Shown here in pieces: positions 1-7,575 of a DNA stretch of 46,066 nt (its first letter is position 1; each line of letters opens with the position of its first letter). The position numbers and the translations under genes were made by a program. The notes beneath the pieces are model-generated. The model was given only the letters and a program-made list of their open reading frames with translations. It was not told the DNA's origin and did not search any database. This DNA comes from Streptomyces sp. (GTDB taxonomy: Bacteria > Actinomycetota > Actinomycetes > Streptomycetales > Streptomycetaceae), in NCBI GenBank assembly GCA_013362785.1, contig JABFVM010000188.1, positions 1 through 46,066 on the forward strand, in the 5' to 3' direction.

Positions 1-87
1 ACGGAACGGATCGCACTGGACGGCATCCCGGCGGCCTTCGAGAACATGCTCGCGGGCAAGGGCGGCCGGGCGCTGGTGGTCTTCTAG
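1..87 (+). CDS. 3' end of a medium-chain dehydrogenase/oxidoreductase (partial)
   Basis: Frame 1 is open from the first base to a TAG at 85-87 and gives 28 residues ending in IPAAFENMLAGKGGRALVVF. The pattern 'aliphatic-x-x-AFE-x-M-x-x-G-x-x-x-[RK]-x-VV' is the usual C-terminus of zinc or NADP-dependent medium-chain dehydrogenases (MDR superfamily), where it closes the catalytic domain. Most of the gene lies outside the window, so cofactor, metal ligands and substrate cannot be judged. A gap of about 200 bases separates it from the transporter downstream on the same strand, so co-transcription is possible but not shown. Confidence 0.6.
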   Translation, partial: TERIALDGIPAAFENMLAGKGGRALVVF

Positions 88-285
88 CTGTGCCCGCCGT
101 GTGCCCCGGTCTCCATGCGAGGCCGGGGCCTCAGGCATGCCCGGAACCCGTTCTCCGTGCCACGTACAGGTAAAACTCCTGCTGTGCGACCCGTTGACGG
201 GCATACCGTCCGGTCAGTACGTTCCCGGGAACCTGAGCTACCCCCCGCTCCGTCCCCGTCCCCGCACCCACCGGAGTGTGCACGC

Positions 286-1617
286 ATGGACACGGCACCT
301 TCCGCCCAGCCGCTCGCCCCCACCGCACCCGCCGTCGGCAACCGCCGCCGCGTCGCCACCGCCGCCGCACTCGCGTCGGCCGTGGAGTGGTACGACTACT
401 TCGTCTTCGGTATCGCCGCAGCCCTCGTGCTGGGCGACCTGTACTTCCCGGCCGGAAGCCCCACCGCCGGAGTGCTCGCCTCCTTCGCCACCTTCGCCGT
501 CGGCTTCCTCGCCCGCCCCCTCGGCGGCATCGTCGCCGGCCAGCTCGGCGACAAGCGCGGCCGCAAGCCGATGCTGGTCCTCGCGCTCACCCTCATGGGC
601 CTGGCCACCACCGGCATCGGCCTGCTCCCGACGTACGCCACGATCGGCGTCGCCGCCCCGATCCTGCTGGTCGTCTTCCGCGTGCTGCAGGGCATCGCCG
701 TCGGCGCCCAGTGGGGCGGCGCGATGCTGATGGCCACCGAGTACGCCCCCGAGGGCAAGCGCGGCGTCTACGGCAGCTTCGTCCAGCTCGGCGTTCCCAT
801 CGGCGTGGTCACCGCCAACACGGTGTTCCTGCTGGCCGGAGCATTCACGACGGACGCGGAGTTCGCGGCCTGGGCCTGGCGCGTGCCGTTCCTCGTCGGT
901 CTGCTGGTCCTCGTCCTCGCCTGGTACATCCACACCCGCGTCGAGGAGACCCCCGAATTCCGGGAGGCGGAGAAGAAGCTGGCCGAGCAGGAGAAGAGCG
1001 AGCAGACCTCACCGCTGCGCACGATCCTGCGGAACCACCTCGGCACGGTGCTCCTCGCCGGCGGCTCGTTCGCCGTGAACACCGCGACCTTCTACATCAT
1101 CATCACCGGCGTGCTCGACTACACGACCCGCGAGCTCGGCATGAAGAAGAGCGCCGTCCTCATGGTCTCGCTGTGCATCAGCCTCACCCAGCTGGTGCTG
1201 ATCCCGGCCGCCGCCGCGCTCTCCGACAAGATCGGCCGTATCCGTGTCTACGCGATCGGCGCGGCCGGCATCGCCCTGTGGGCCGTACCGCTGTTCCTGC
1301 TGATCGACACCGGTTCGCTGCTCTGGCTCGCGGTCGGCACCTTCGTCGCCAGCTGCTTCCTCAGCATCATGTACGGCCCCCAGGCGGCCCTGTTCGCCGA
1401 GCTGTTCACGCCCGAGATGCGCTACACCGGTGCCTCTCTCGGCTACCAGATCGCGGCCGTGCTCGGCGGTGGCCTCGCCCCGTTCATCATGGTGCTGCTG
1501 CTGGAGGCCACCGGCACCTCGTTGGCGGTCTCCGGCTACATCATCGGGCTCTCGGTGATCGCCTTGCTGTCCATCAAGGTCCTTGCGGACAGGGCGCGTT
1601 CACGCGATTCAGGCTGA
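286..1617 (+). CDS. MFS transporter, metabolite:H+ symporter (MHS) type
   Basis: The 443-residue product is an integral membrane proton symporter with 12 predicted hydrophobic segments. Early motifs ASAVEWYDYFVFG in segment 1 and the loop 2-3 signature GQLGDKRGRKPML, with a weaker copy SDKIGRIRVY in the second half, are those of the MHS branch (ShiA/ProP/KgtP-like) of the Major Facilitator Superfamily. These carry organic acids, betaine or shikimate into the cell; the actual substrate cannot be read from sequence. I chose ATG 286 because a GGAG lies about ten bases upstream and family members start just before the first helix; a longer in-frame extension to 115 is proline/arginine-rich and probably untranslated. 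The gene converges on the EamA gene and the last 9 bases overlap it. Confidence 0.88.
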   Translation: MDTAPSAQPLAPTAPAVGNRRRVATAAALASAVEWYDYFVFGIAAALVLGDLYFPAGSPTAGVLASFATFAVGFLARPLGGIVAGQLGDKRGRKPMLVLALTLMGLATTGIGLLPTYATIGVAAPILLVVFRVLQGIAVGAQWGGAMLMATEYAPEGKRGVYGSFVQLGVPIGVVTANTVFLLAGAFTTDAEFAAWAWRVPFLVGLLVLVLAWYIHTRVEETPEFREAEKKLAEQEKSEQTSPLRTILRNHLGTVLLAGGSFAVNTATFYIIITGVLDYTTRELGMKKSAVLMVSLCISLTQLVLIPAAAALSDKIGRIRVYAIGAAGIALWAVPLFLLIDTGSLLWLAVGTFVASCFLSIMYGPQAALFAELFTPEMRYTGASLGYQIAAVLGGGLAPFIMVLLLEATGTSLAVSGYIIGLSVIALLSIKVLADRARSRDSG

Positions 1618-2553
1618 TTCGCGGGTCTGCTCGGGTTGCGGCGCGGCCGCCGCCACGACCCGAGCGGACCGGGCCCGGGACCGCGACACAGCGACCCCCG
1701 CGAGACACAGCGCCCCGCCGGCCAGCGTGAGCAGCCCCGGCACCTCGCCCAGCGCCAGCCAGGACATCAGCACGACCAGCGCGGGCACCGCGTAGGTGGT
1801 CGCGCCCATCCGGCTGGCCGTCGTACGGGCCAGGGCGTACGCCCAGGTCGTGAAGGCGAGCGCCAGCGAGAAGACGCCCAGATAGACCAGGTTGAGGGTC
1901 GCGGAGAGGGAGGCGTCGGCCGCGTCGTCGATGAGCTGCCCGCTGAAGGGCAGGCAGACGACCGCGCCGACCAGACACCCGTACGTCGTCACCTGGAGCG
2001 GGCTCGCATGACCCAGCGCCGGTTTCTGCGCCACCACGCCGCCCGCGTATCCGACGGCCGCGAGCAGGCACAGCACCACTCCGAGGACCGAGGATCCGCC
2101 CTCGCCCGACATCGAAAGACCCACGGTCACCGCACCCGCGAACGACACCGCCATGCCCGCCAGCAGCCGCGGCGGCATGGGGTCACCGAGCAGCCGGGCG
2201 CCCAGCAGCGCGATCAGGATGGGCCCGATGTTCACGACGAGAGCCGCCGTACCGGCGTCCACCTGCTGCTCGCCCCAGTTCAGCACGACGCTGTAGAACC
2301 CGAACCACAGCAGGCCCGATATCGCGATCCCGGGCCACGCCGCCCGAGGCGGCAGCCCCTCCCGACGGACCAGGCAGATCAGCCCCAGCACCACGGCACC
2401 CACGAGCAGTCTCCCCAGCGCGAGCGCGCCGGGTGAGTACTCGGCCCCGGCACTGCGGATGGAGACGAAGGCGGAGGCCCACAGCACGACGGTGACGGTG
2501 GCCGCGCCGGTGGCGAGCAGCTCGGGACGGCGGGCAGGGGAGGTGTTCATCAT
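1609..2553 (-). CDS. EamA-family DMT transporter
   Basis: The 314-residue membrane protein has about ten hydrophobic segments arranged as two EamA repeats (roughly residues 10-145 and 155-295), with features such as WASAFVSIRSAG in segment 1 and GE..GWLALGEVP-like text late in the second repeat. Family members (YdcZ/RhtA/PecM-like) export metabolites or amino acids; the substrate is unknown. The start is one of two adjacent ATGs (2553 or 2550) with a GGAG just upstream; the frame is open further to 2691 but that extension covers the intergenic gap. The gene for an ArsR-type regulator lies 85 bases upstream on the same strand, so the two may form a regulator-exporter unit. The 3' end overlaps the convergent MFS gene by 9 bases. 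Confidence 0.87.
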   Translation of the reverse strand: MMNTSPARRPELLATGAATVTVVLWASAFVSIRSAGAEYSPGALALGRLLVGAVVLGLICLVRREGLPPRAAWPGIAISGLLWFGFYSVVLNWGEQQVDAGTAALVVNIGPILIALLGARLLGDPMPPRLLAGMAVSFAGAVTVGLSMSGEGGSSVLGVVLCLLAAVGYAGGVVAQKPALGHASPLQVTTYGCLVGAVVCLPFSGQLIDDAADASLSATLNLVYLGVFSLALAFTTWAYALARTTASRMGATTYAVPALVVLMSWLALGEVPGLLTLAGGALCLAGVAVSRSRARSARVVAAAAPQPEQTRESA

Positions 2554-2638
2554 GCTCCAGAGGCTAGGAAAGCAACGGTTCGAAAGCTCGCGGATTTCGG
2601 ACGGGGGGCTGCTCGCTCCGGTACGTCCGGGCCGGGCA

Positions 2639-3349
2639 TCAGCGCAGCGTGGCCGCATCGATGCCCAACAGCTCGGACAGGGCCTTCTCACCCGACGCCG
2701 TCACCTTCACGGCCCGCTCCGAGCCGATCCGCACGCACCACCCCGTGTCCAGCGCATGCCGGCACAGGGCCGCGCCCGCGACACCGGCGAGATGCGGTCG
2801 ACGCTCGGTCCAGTCGAGGCAGGCGCGAGCCAGCGGGCGGCGGCCGGTGCGGTCGAGCCGGATCCCGGCGGAGTCGAACCAGCCGAGCCCCGCGTCCGTC
2901 AGCGCGAACCCGGTGTCCTGGACCAGCAGCCCCCGTTCCGTCAGCGCGTCGGTGACCGTGATGCCGAGCCGCCCGGCGAGATGGTCGTAGCAGGTACGCC
3001 CGCGAGCCATCGCCGACCCGGCGCTGGACTCCCGCAGATTCCGGGGCCGTCGGGCCGTCCCCGGCGTCACCTGCGCGGCCAGGTCCTCCACCAGCTGGGC
3101 GACCCGGGCGTCGGCCAGCCGCACATACCGGTGCCGCCCCTGCCGCTCCTCGCTGAGCAGCCCGCCCGCGACGAGCTTGCCCAGGTGCTCACTCAGCGTG
3201 GACGCGGCGACCCCGGCATGCCGTGCCAACTCCCCGGCGGTCCACGCCCGCCCGTCGAGCAGCGCCAGCAGACACGCGGCCCGAGTCTCGTCGGCAATCA
3301 GCCCGGCGAGCCGGGCCAGGTGCGGCGCCTGGGGTTCCTTGGTGGCCAT
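2639..3349 (-). CDS. ArsR-family (winged helix) transcriptional regulator
   Basis: The product has 236 residues. Residues ~5-95 form an ArsR-type winged helix-turn-helix: LARLAGLIADETRAACLLAL is the dimerisation/first helix, LARHAGVAASTLSEHLGKLV the recognition helix and GRHRYVRLAD the wing. Metal-binding cysteine pairs of the ArsR/SmtB sensors are absent, so a metal ligand is unlikely. The remaining ~130 residues are the helical C-terminal domain seen in Streptomyces regulators of this size, with a conserved-looking CLDWTERRPHLAG stretch. It is encoded directly upstream of the EamA transporter on the same strand and probably controls it. The function is inferred from fold and context only. 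Confidence 0.85.
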   Translation of the reverse strand: MATKEPQAPHLARLAGLIADETRAACLLALLDGRAWTAGELARHAGVAASTLSEHLGKLVAGGLLSEERQGRHRYVRLADARVAQLVEDLAAQVTPGTARRPRNLRESSAGSAMARGRTCYDHLAGRLGITVTDALTERGLLVQDTGFALTDAGLGWFDSAGIRLDRTGRRPLARACLDWTERRPHLAGVAGAALCRHALDTGWCVRIGSERAVKVTASGEKALSELLGIDAATLR

Positions 3350-3432
3350 GCGCTCCAGAATGCGCCACGAACACTTCGGCGCCCACCGAAAGGTGCTCGG
3401 AGGAGCCGAATGAAGTCATCGACGGCTCAGCA

Positions 3433-3479
3433 GCGCCCTTTCTTTAGGGGCGCGGGGAACTGCGCGACAAGCCACGACG
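3433..3479. repeat. Dispersed Streptomyces-type intergenic repeat, copy 1
   Basis: A six-base inverted repeat GCGCCC/GGGCGC (3433-3438 and 3448-3453) is followed by the core GGGGCGCGGGGAACTGCGCG and a GACAAGCCACGA tail. Bases 3446-3478 are identical, in inverted orientation, to 17308-17340, where a similar hairpin is also present. The copy lies between the ArsR gene and the end of the TetR gene. I recall very similar sequences in many Streptomyces intergenic regions; a role as terminator, REP-like element or protein site is not established here. Confidence 0.75.
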
Positions 3480-3511
3480 CCACCGCACACGCAAGACAAC
3501 CCTTCGCGGCA

Positions 3512-4174
3512 CTACCCTCGCGGCTCTTCCAGCGGAGCAGCGCGTCCGATTTGCTCATACTGCCGAGCCAACCCGTCCAGCAGCGCAGCGACCCCCGTCT
3601 CAAAGGCCCGCTCATCGATCTTCTCCTGCTGATCGGCAAGAAGGTGGGCCTGCCCGAGGTGCGGATAGTCGGCGGGGTCGTACGCACTCGCGTCGTCCAC
3701 GAACCCCCCGGCGAACGAACCGAGCGCCGAGCCCATGATGAAGTACCGCATCAGCGCGCCGATGGACGTGGCCTGCGCCGGCGGCCAGCCCGCCCGGACC
3801 ATCGCGCCGTAGACGGCGTCGGCCAGCCGCAGCGCGGCCGGGCGGCGGCCGGGGCCGCGGGCGAGTACCGGGACGATGTTCGGGTGGTCGCGCAGGGCGG
3901 CCCGGTAGGAGACGGCCCAGTCGTGCAGGGCGGTGCGCCAGTCCCGGCCGTCCTCGAACATCGACAGGTCGACCTGGGCGCTGACCGAGTCGGCGACCGC
4001 CTCCAGGATCTCGTCCATGGTGCGGAAGTGGTTGTAGAGCGACGGTCCGCTCACCCCGAGTTCGCCGGCGAGGCGGCGCGTGGAGACGGCCGACAGGCCC
4101 TCCGCGTCCACGAGTTCGCGTGCCGTCTCGACGATCCGGTCATAGCTGAGGAGGGGCTTGCGCGGTCGGGCCAT
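3512..4174 (-). CDS. TetR-family regulator, divergent from acyl-CoA dehydrogenase
   Basis: The 220-residue protein has a typical N-terminal TetR DNA-binding domain (residues ~10-55: YDRIVETARELVDAEGLSAV, then RRLAGELGVSGPSLYNHFRT as helix-turn-helix) and an alpha-helical C-terminal ligand/dimerisation domain with the TetR_C-like stretch DHPNIVPVLARGPGRRP. ATG 4174 (MARPRK) is preferred; an in-frame ATG at 4183 and a TTG at 4198 are alternatives, and none has a clear ribosome site, so a leaderless transcript is possible. It is divergent from the acyl-CoA dehydrogenase gene across a 76-base gap holding a 19-nt near-palindrome, which makes it the likely repressor of that gene and of itself, probably with an acyl-CoA as inducer (inference). 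Confidence 0.88.
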   Translation of the reverse strand: MARPRKPLLSYDRIVETARELVDAEGLSAVSTRRLAGELGVSGPSLYNHFRTMDEILEAVADSVSAQVDLSMFEDGRDWRTALHDWAVSYRAALRDHPNIVPVLARGPGRRPAALRLADAVYGAMVRAGWPPAQATSIGALMRYFIMGSALGSFAGGFVDDASAYDPADYPHLGQAHLLADQQEKIDERAFETGVAALLDGLARQYEQIGRAAPLEEPRG

Positions 4175-4201
4175 GGCGCACATAGTAGGGCTGCCCAACG
4201 G

Positions 4202-4220
4202 AAACTAGCAGTGCTAATTT
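4202..4220. promoter_or_regulatory. Probable TetR operator between TetR and acyl-CoA dehydrogenase genes
   Basis: The 19 bases AAACTAGCAGTGCTAATTT are symmetric about base 4211 except for one pair (4205/4217); the inner TAGCA-G-TGCTA is a perfect palindrome. The site is 31 bases before the acyl-CoA dehydrogenase ATG and about 28 bases before the TetR start, where a shared repressor would sit. The size and symmetry fit TetR-family operators. Binding is inferred. Confidence 0.65.
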
Positions 4221-4250
4221 AAATGTACGGCTTTCAAGGGGTGACTTTGC

Positions 4251-5402
4251 ATGAACCTGGAGCTCAGCGAGGAGCAGAGCGCCGTCCGCCGGCTCGCCCG
4301 GGACTTCGTGGACCGCGAGATCGCCCCGCACGTCATCGCATGGGACCGGGCGGAGGAAGTGGACCGTTCGATCGTGAAGAAGCTCGGCGAGGTCGGCTTC
4401 CTGGGCCTGACGATCGACGAGGAGTACGGCGGTTCGGGTGGCGATCATCTGGCGTACTGCCTGGTCACGGAGGAGCTGGGCCGGGGTGACTCCTCGGTGC
4501 GCGGCATCGTGTCGGTCTCCCTGGGGCTGGTGGCCAAGACCATCGCCGCCTGGGGGAGCGAGGAGCACAGGCGCCGCTGGCTGCCGGGGCTGACCGCGGG
4601 CGAACTGGTCGGCTGCTTCGGCCTCACCGAGCCGGGCACCGGCTCCGACGCGGGCAATCTCACCACCCGGGCGGTCCGTGACGGCGACGACTACGTCATC
4701 AACGGCACCAAGATGTTCATCACGAACGGCACCTGGGCCGACGTCGTCCTGCTCTTCGCCCGCTCCACGGACGCGCCCGGCCACAAGGGCGTCTCCGCCT
4801 TCCTGGTCCCCGCCAGCGCCCCCGGACTGACCCGCCGCACCATCCACGGCAAGCTCGGTCTGCGCGGCCAGGCCACCGCCGAGCTGGTCCTTCAGGACGT
4901 ACGGGTGCCCGCGACGGCCATGCTGGGGGAGGAGGGCAAGGGCTTCTCCGTCGCGATGTCGGCCCTGGCCAAGGGGCGGATGTCGGTCGCGGCGGGCTGC
5001 GTCGGCATAGCCCAGGCCGCCCTGGACGCGGCCGTCCGATACGCCGGTGAGCGCGAGCAGTTCGGCACGCCGATCGCCGGCCACCAGCTGGTCCAGGAGC
5101 TGATCAGCGACATCGCCGTCGACGTGGACGCGGCCCGGCTGCTGACCTGGCGGGTCGCCGACCTCATCGACCGCGGACAGCCCTTCGCCGTCGAGTCCTC
5201 CAAGGCCAAGCTCTTCGCCTCCGAGGCCGCCGTCCGCGCCGCCAACAACGCCCTCCAGGTCTTCGGTGGTTACGGCTACATCGACGAGTACCCGGCGGGC
5301 AAGCTGCTGCGCGACGCCCGCGTGATGACCCTCTACGAGGGCACCAGCCAGATCCAGAAGCTGCTCATCGGGCGGGCGCTGACGGGGGTTTCGGCGTTCT
5401 GA
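4251..5402 (+). CDS. Acyl-CoA dehydrogenase (short/medium-chain type)
   Basis: The 383-residue flavoenzyme should catalyse FAD-dependent alpha,beta-desaturation of an acyl-CoA. All three ACAD segments are visible: the N-terminal helical domain, the middle beta domain with CFGLTEPGTGSDAGNL (FAD/substrate contact) and TNGTWAD, and the C-terminal helical domain with REQFGTPIAGHQLVQ and QVFGGYGYIDEYP. The catalytic base is Glu363 in LYEGTSQIQK, as in short-chain/butyryl and glutaryl-type dehydrogenases. The length is normal. ATG 4251 opens directly at the conserved N-terminus. It is divergent from a TetR regulator and followed after 22 bases by a VOC-family gene that may be co-transcribed. The exact chain-length specificity cannot be read. 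Confidence 0.93.
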   Translation: MNLELSEEQSAVRRLARDFVDREIAPHVIAWDRAEEVDRSIVKKLGEVGFLGLTIDEEYGGSGGDHLAYCLVTEELGRGDSSVRGIVSVSLGLVAKTIAAWGSEEHRRRWLPGLTAGELVGCFGLTEPGTGSDAGNLTTRAVRDGDDYVINGTKMFITNGTWADVVLLFARSTDAPGHKGVSAFLVPASAPGLTRRTIHGKLGLRGQATAELVLQDVRVPATAMLGEEGKGFSVAMSALAKGRMSVAAGCVGIAQAALDAAVRYAGEREQFGTPIAGHQLVQELISDIAVDVDAARLLTWRVADLIDRGQPFAVESSKAKLFASEAAVRAANNALQVFGGYGYIDEYPAGKLLRDARVMTLYEGTSQIQKLLIGRALTGVSAF

Positions 5403-5424
5403 GGGCATCGCCGATCATGGGGGG

Positions 5425-5871
5425 ATGGTTGCCTTCTACCACGTGTGCTTCGCCGTGCGGGATCTCGAACAAGCGATGCGGGACTTTCAGCGGTCTGCCG
5501 GTGTCGAGTGGAGCGAACCCGTGTCCGACCGGCTCGGCGAGTGGGACTACCGGATCGTCTTCACCGCCGGTGGACCGCCGTTCATCGAGCTCATCGAGGG
5601 GGCTCCCGGCAGTCCCTGGCATGCGGCGGAGGGGCCCAGGTTCGACCACATCGGTTTCTGGTCGAGCGATGTCCGGGAAGGCTCGCGCCGCTTGGAAGGG
5701 GAGGGCCTCCCGTTGGACTTCTCCGGCTGTCCCCATGGCCGTCCGTTCGTATACCACCGCGTGGACAGCATCGGCGCGCGCATAGAACTCGTCGATGTCA
5801 GCCGCCAGGCCGCCTTCCTCGGCCGGTGGCATCCGCAGGGAGCTCCGATGCCTGCCGTCGACGAGACCTGA
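5425..5871 (+). CDS. VOC-family protein (glyoxalase/methylmalonyl-CoA epimerase-like)
   Basis: The 148-residue protein has the paired beta-alpha-beta-beta-beta modules of the vicinal-oxygen-chelate fold. Candidate metal ligands sit where the family places them: His6 (FYHVCFAV), Glu55 (PFIELIEG), His75 (FDHIGFWSSD) and Glu121 (RIELVD). The four-ligand pattern and the FDHIGF motif resemble methylmalonyl-CoA epimerase/glyoxalase I relatives; lactoylglutathione-lyase activity is unlikely because actinomycetes lack glutathione. It lies 22 bases after the acyl-CoA dehydrogenase on the same strand, which suits an acyl-CoA or ketoacid substrate, but the reaction is unknown. ATG 5425 is preceded by a G-rich stretch. 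Confidence 0.8.
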   Translation: MVAFYHVCFAVRDLEQAMRDFQRSAGVEWSEPVSDRLGEWDYRIVFTAGGPPFIELIEGAPGSPWHAAEGPRFDHIGFWSSDVREGSRRLEGEGLPLDFSGCPHGRPFVYHRVDSIGARIELVDVSRQAAFLGRWHPQGAPMPAVDET

Positions 5872-5931
5872 GTACCTGCCTGAGTACCTCGGCGGATGTG
5901 GCCGGTGACACAACCGGCGACCCTGTTCCCC

Positions 5932-6219
5932 ATGAGTGACACACCGGTCAAACAGCAGAGCACGGCGGCGTTCTACGGGCAGTCCGTCGCCTCCTTCGCG
6001 GTCGCCATGGCCGCCACCGGCATCGGCATCTACCAGCTGGACGCCAACGCCTGGGTGCGCGGGTTCCTCGCGATCGCGGTCCTCTACCTGGTGACCTCGG
6101 CGTTCACCCTCGCCAAGGTCATCCGGGACCGCCAGGAGGCCGGACAGATCGTGAGCCGCGTGGACCAGGCGCGGCTGGAGAAGCTCCTCGCGGAACACGA
6201 CCCCTTCGAGAAGGTCTGA
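5932..6219 (+). CDS. YiaA/YiaB-family inner membrane protein
   Basis: This small 95-residue protein has two hydrophobic segments (residues ~14-35 and ~42-65) joined by the short loop QLDANAWVRGF, followed by a charged cytoplasmic tail (KVIRDRQEAGQIVSRVDQARLEKLL). The arrangement matches the YiaA/YiaB domain found in pairs in enterobacteria and singly in Streptomyces; its biochemical role is unknown. ATG 5932 (MSDTPVKQQ) is chosen over the upstream in-frame ATG at 5896 because homologues I recall begin at this point. It is 60 bases after the VOC gene on the same strand. Confidence 0.8.
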   Translation: MSDTPVKQQSTAAFYGQSVASFAVAMAATGIGIYQLDANAWVRGFLAIAVLYLVTSAFTLAKVIRDRQEAGQIVSRVDQARLEKLLAEHDPFEKV

Positions 6220-6263
6220 CCGACGTCGGGATGTCCGACCGGCGCCCCTTCGGCCCGGCCTCA

Positions 6264-6279
6264 CTAAGCGCTCGCTCAG
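6264..6279. promoter_or_regulatory. Probable TetR operator upstream of the 6328 TetR gene
   Basis: CTAAGCGCTCGCTCAG is an imperfect 16-base palindrome (12 of 16 symmetric positions, half-sites CTnAGCG and CGCTnAG). It ends 49 bases before the TetR ATG. The half-site CTAAGC is shared with the perfect palindrome at 7496-7511 ahead of the MaoC gene, so the same regulator probably binds both. Confidence 0.6.
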
Positions 6280-6327
6280 GTTCGGCGGTATGGTGGGGGT
6301 TCTGTCATCGAGAGGGGCGAGTGAGCG

Positions 6328-6951
6328 ATGAGTACGGCGGAGGAGACGGCCGGCGGCGAGACGTCGGCGTGGGGTGAGGTCACGCCCGACGCGGCCCGGC
6401 GGCTGCTGGTCGCCGCCGTGGAGGCCTTCGCCGAGCGCGGCTACCACGCCACGACGACCCGTGACATCGCGGGTCGCGCCGGCATGAGCCCGGCCGCGCT
6501 CTACATCCACTACAAGACCAAGGAAGAGCTCCTCCACCGCATCAGCAGGATCGGCCACGAGAAGGCCCTCGACATCCTGCGGGCGGCGGCCCGCCGCGAG
6601 GGCACCCCGGCCGAGCGGCTCGCCGACGCCGTGAGCTCCTTCGTCCGCTGGCACGCCGGAGGACGCACCACCGCGCGCGTCGTGCAGTACGAGCTCGACT
6701 CCCTCGGCCCGGACGCCCGCGACGAGATCCTCGCGCTGCGCCGGCAGTGCGACGCCGAGGTGCGCGGGATCATCGAGGACGGCGTGGCGGCCGGTGACTT
6801 CGATGTCCTGGACGTGAAGGGCACGACCCTCGCGGTGCTGTCGCTGTGCATCGACGTGGCCCGCTGGTTCAACGTCGACGGCCCCTGGACGCCGGACGAG
6901 GTCGGCGCGCTGTACGCCGACCTCGTGCTGCGGATGGTGGGGGCGAAGTAG
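6328..6951 (+). CDS. TetR/AcrR-family regulator
   Basis: The 207-residue regulator has its DNA-binding domain after a short polar N-terminus: AARRLLVAAVEAFAERGYHATTTRDIAGRAGMSPAALYIHYKTKEELL, residues ~22-70. The helical C-terminal domain (residues ~75-205) resembles the TetR_C domain of acyl-CoA-responsive regulators. A palindrome begins 64 bases before the ATG, which suggests autoregulation, and a better match of the same half-site precedes the convergent MaoC gene. The start is supported by a purine-rich GAGAGGGGCGAG upstream. It is convergent with the MaoC gene, with 42 bases between stops. The ligand is unknown; enoyl- or hydroxyacyl-CoA is a guess from the target. Confidence 0.88.
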   Translation: MSTAEETAGGETSAWGEVTPDAARRLLVAAVEAFAERGYHATTTRDIAGRAGMSPAALYIHYKTKEELLHRISRIGHEKALDILRAAARREGTPAERLADAVSSFVRWHAGGRTTARVVQYELDSLGPDARDEILALRRQCDAEVRGIIEDGVAAGDFDVLDVKGTTLAVLSLCIDVARWFNVDGPWTPDEVGALYADLVLRMVGAK

Positions 6952-6993
6952 CGCGCCGCGCCGCTCCCCACCGCCCGGCTCGGACCGCCCCGC

Positions 6994-7455
6994 TCAGAAG
7001 TAGTAGCGGGAGACCGACTCGGCGACGCACACCGGCTTGTCGCCGCCCTCGCGCTCCACGGAGAAGGCGACGCTGACCTGGACGCCGCCCGTCACGTCCT
7101 CGACGCCGGTGATGGTGGCGGTGGCGCGCAGCCGGGAGCCGACCGGGACCGGGGCGGGGAAACGCACCTTGTTCGTCCCGTAGTTGACGCCCATCTTGAC
7201 GCCTTCGACCCCGATGAGCTGAGGTCCGAAGAGCGGCAGCAGCGACAGGGTGAGGTACCCGTGGGCGATGGTGGTGCCGAACGGCCCGGCGGCGGCCTTC
7301 TCGGGGTCGACGTGGATCCACTGGTGGTCACCGGTGGCCTCCGCGAACAGGTCGATCCGCTTCTGGTCGACCTCCAGCCAGTCCGTGTACCCCAGCTGCT
7401 CGCCCACCGCCGCCTTCAGGTCGTCGGCGGAGGTGAAGATCCTCGGCTCTGCCAT
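6994..7455 (-). CDS. MaoC-family (R)-specific enoyl-CoA hydratase/dehydratase
   Basis: The 153-residue single hot-dog-fold protein has the hydratase-2 signature FAEATGDHQWIHVD followed by GPFGTTIAHGYLTLSL. The catalytic pair is Asp43 and His48. Family members such as PhaJ or mycobacterial HtdZ hydrate trans-2-enoyl-CoA to (R)-3-hydroxyacyl-CoA in the cytosol. The length is standard for the single-domain form. A perfect 16-base palindrome (7496-7511) 41 bases upstream matches the site ahead of the TetR gene at 6328, so it is likely repressed by that TetR. It is divergent from soxR. It could supply the hydratase step for the neighbouring acyl-CoA dehydrogenases (inference). Confidence 0.9.
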   Translation of the reverse strand: MAEPRIFTSADDLKAAVGEQLGYTDWLEVDQKRIDLFAEATGDHQWIHVDPEKAAAGPFGTTIAHGYLTLSLLPLFGPQLIGVEGVKMGVNYGTNKVRFPAPVPVGSRLRATATITGVEDVTGGVQVSVAFSVEREGGDKPVCVAESVSRYYF

Positions 7456-7495
7456 GTCCAGGCCTCTCGCGTCGCGTCTCGCACATCAGCAATGT

Positions 7496-7511
7496 CTAAG
7501 CAACTGCTTAG
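7496..7511. promoter_or_regulatory. Perfect palindrome upstream of MaoC gene; probable TetR operator
   Basis: CTAAGCAACTGCTTAG is a perfect 7+2+7 inverted repeat centred 48 bases upstream of the MaoC start codon. It shares the CTAAGC half-site with 6264-6279. The position overlaps the expected promoter of the minus-strand gene and suits a repressor site. Confidence 0.68.
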
Positions 7512-7575
7512 CATGCTAGGTCGGCAAGCCGCTGTCAACGGACCGGCACGGTGACACGGTAGGTAGGTTTGAGGC

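Noticed and set aside
7456..7575. SoxR box between soxR and the MaoC gene
   Set aside because: Only a TTGAGG half-site is present near 7567-7573, without a partner. The obvious palindrome in the gap fits the TetR site instead.
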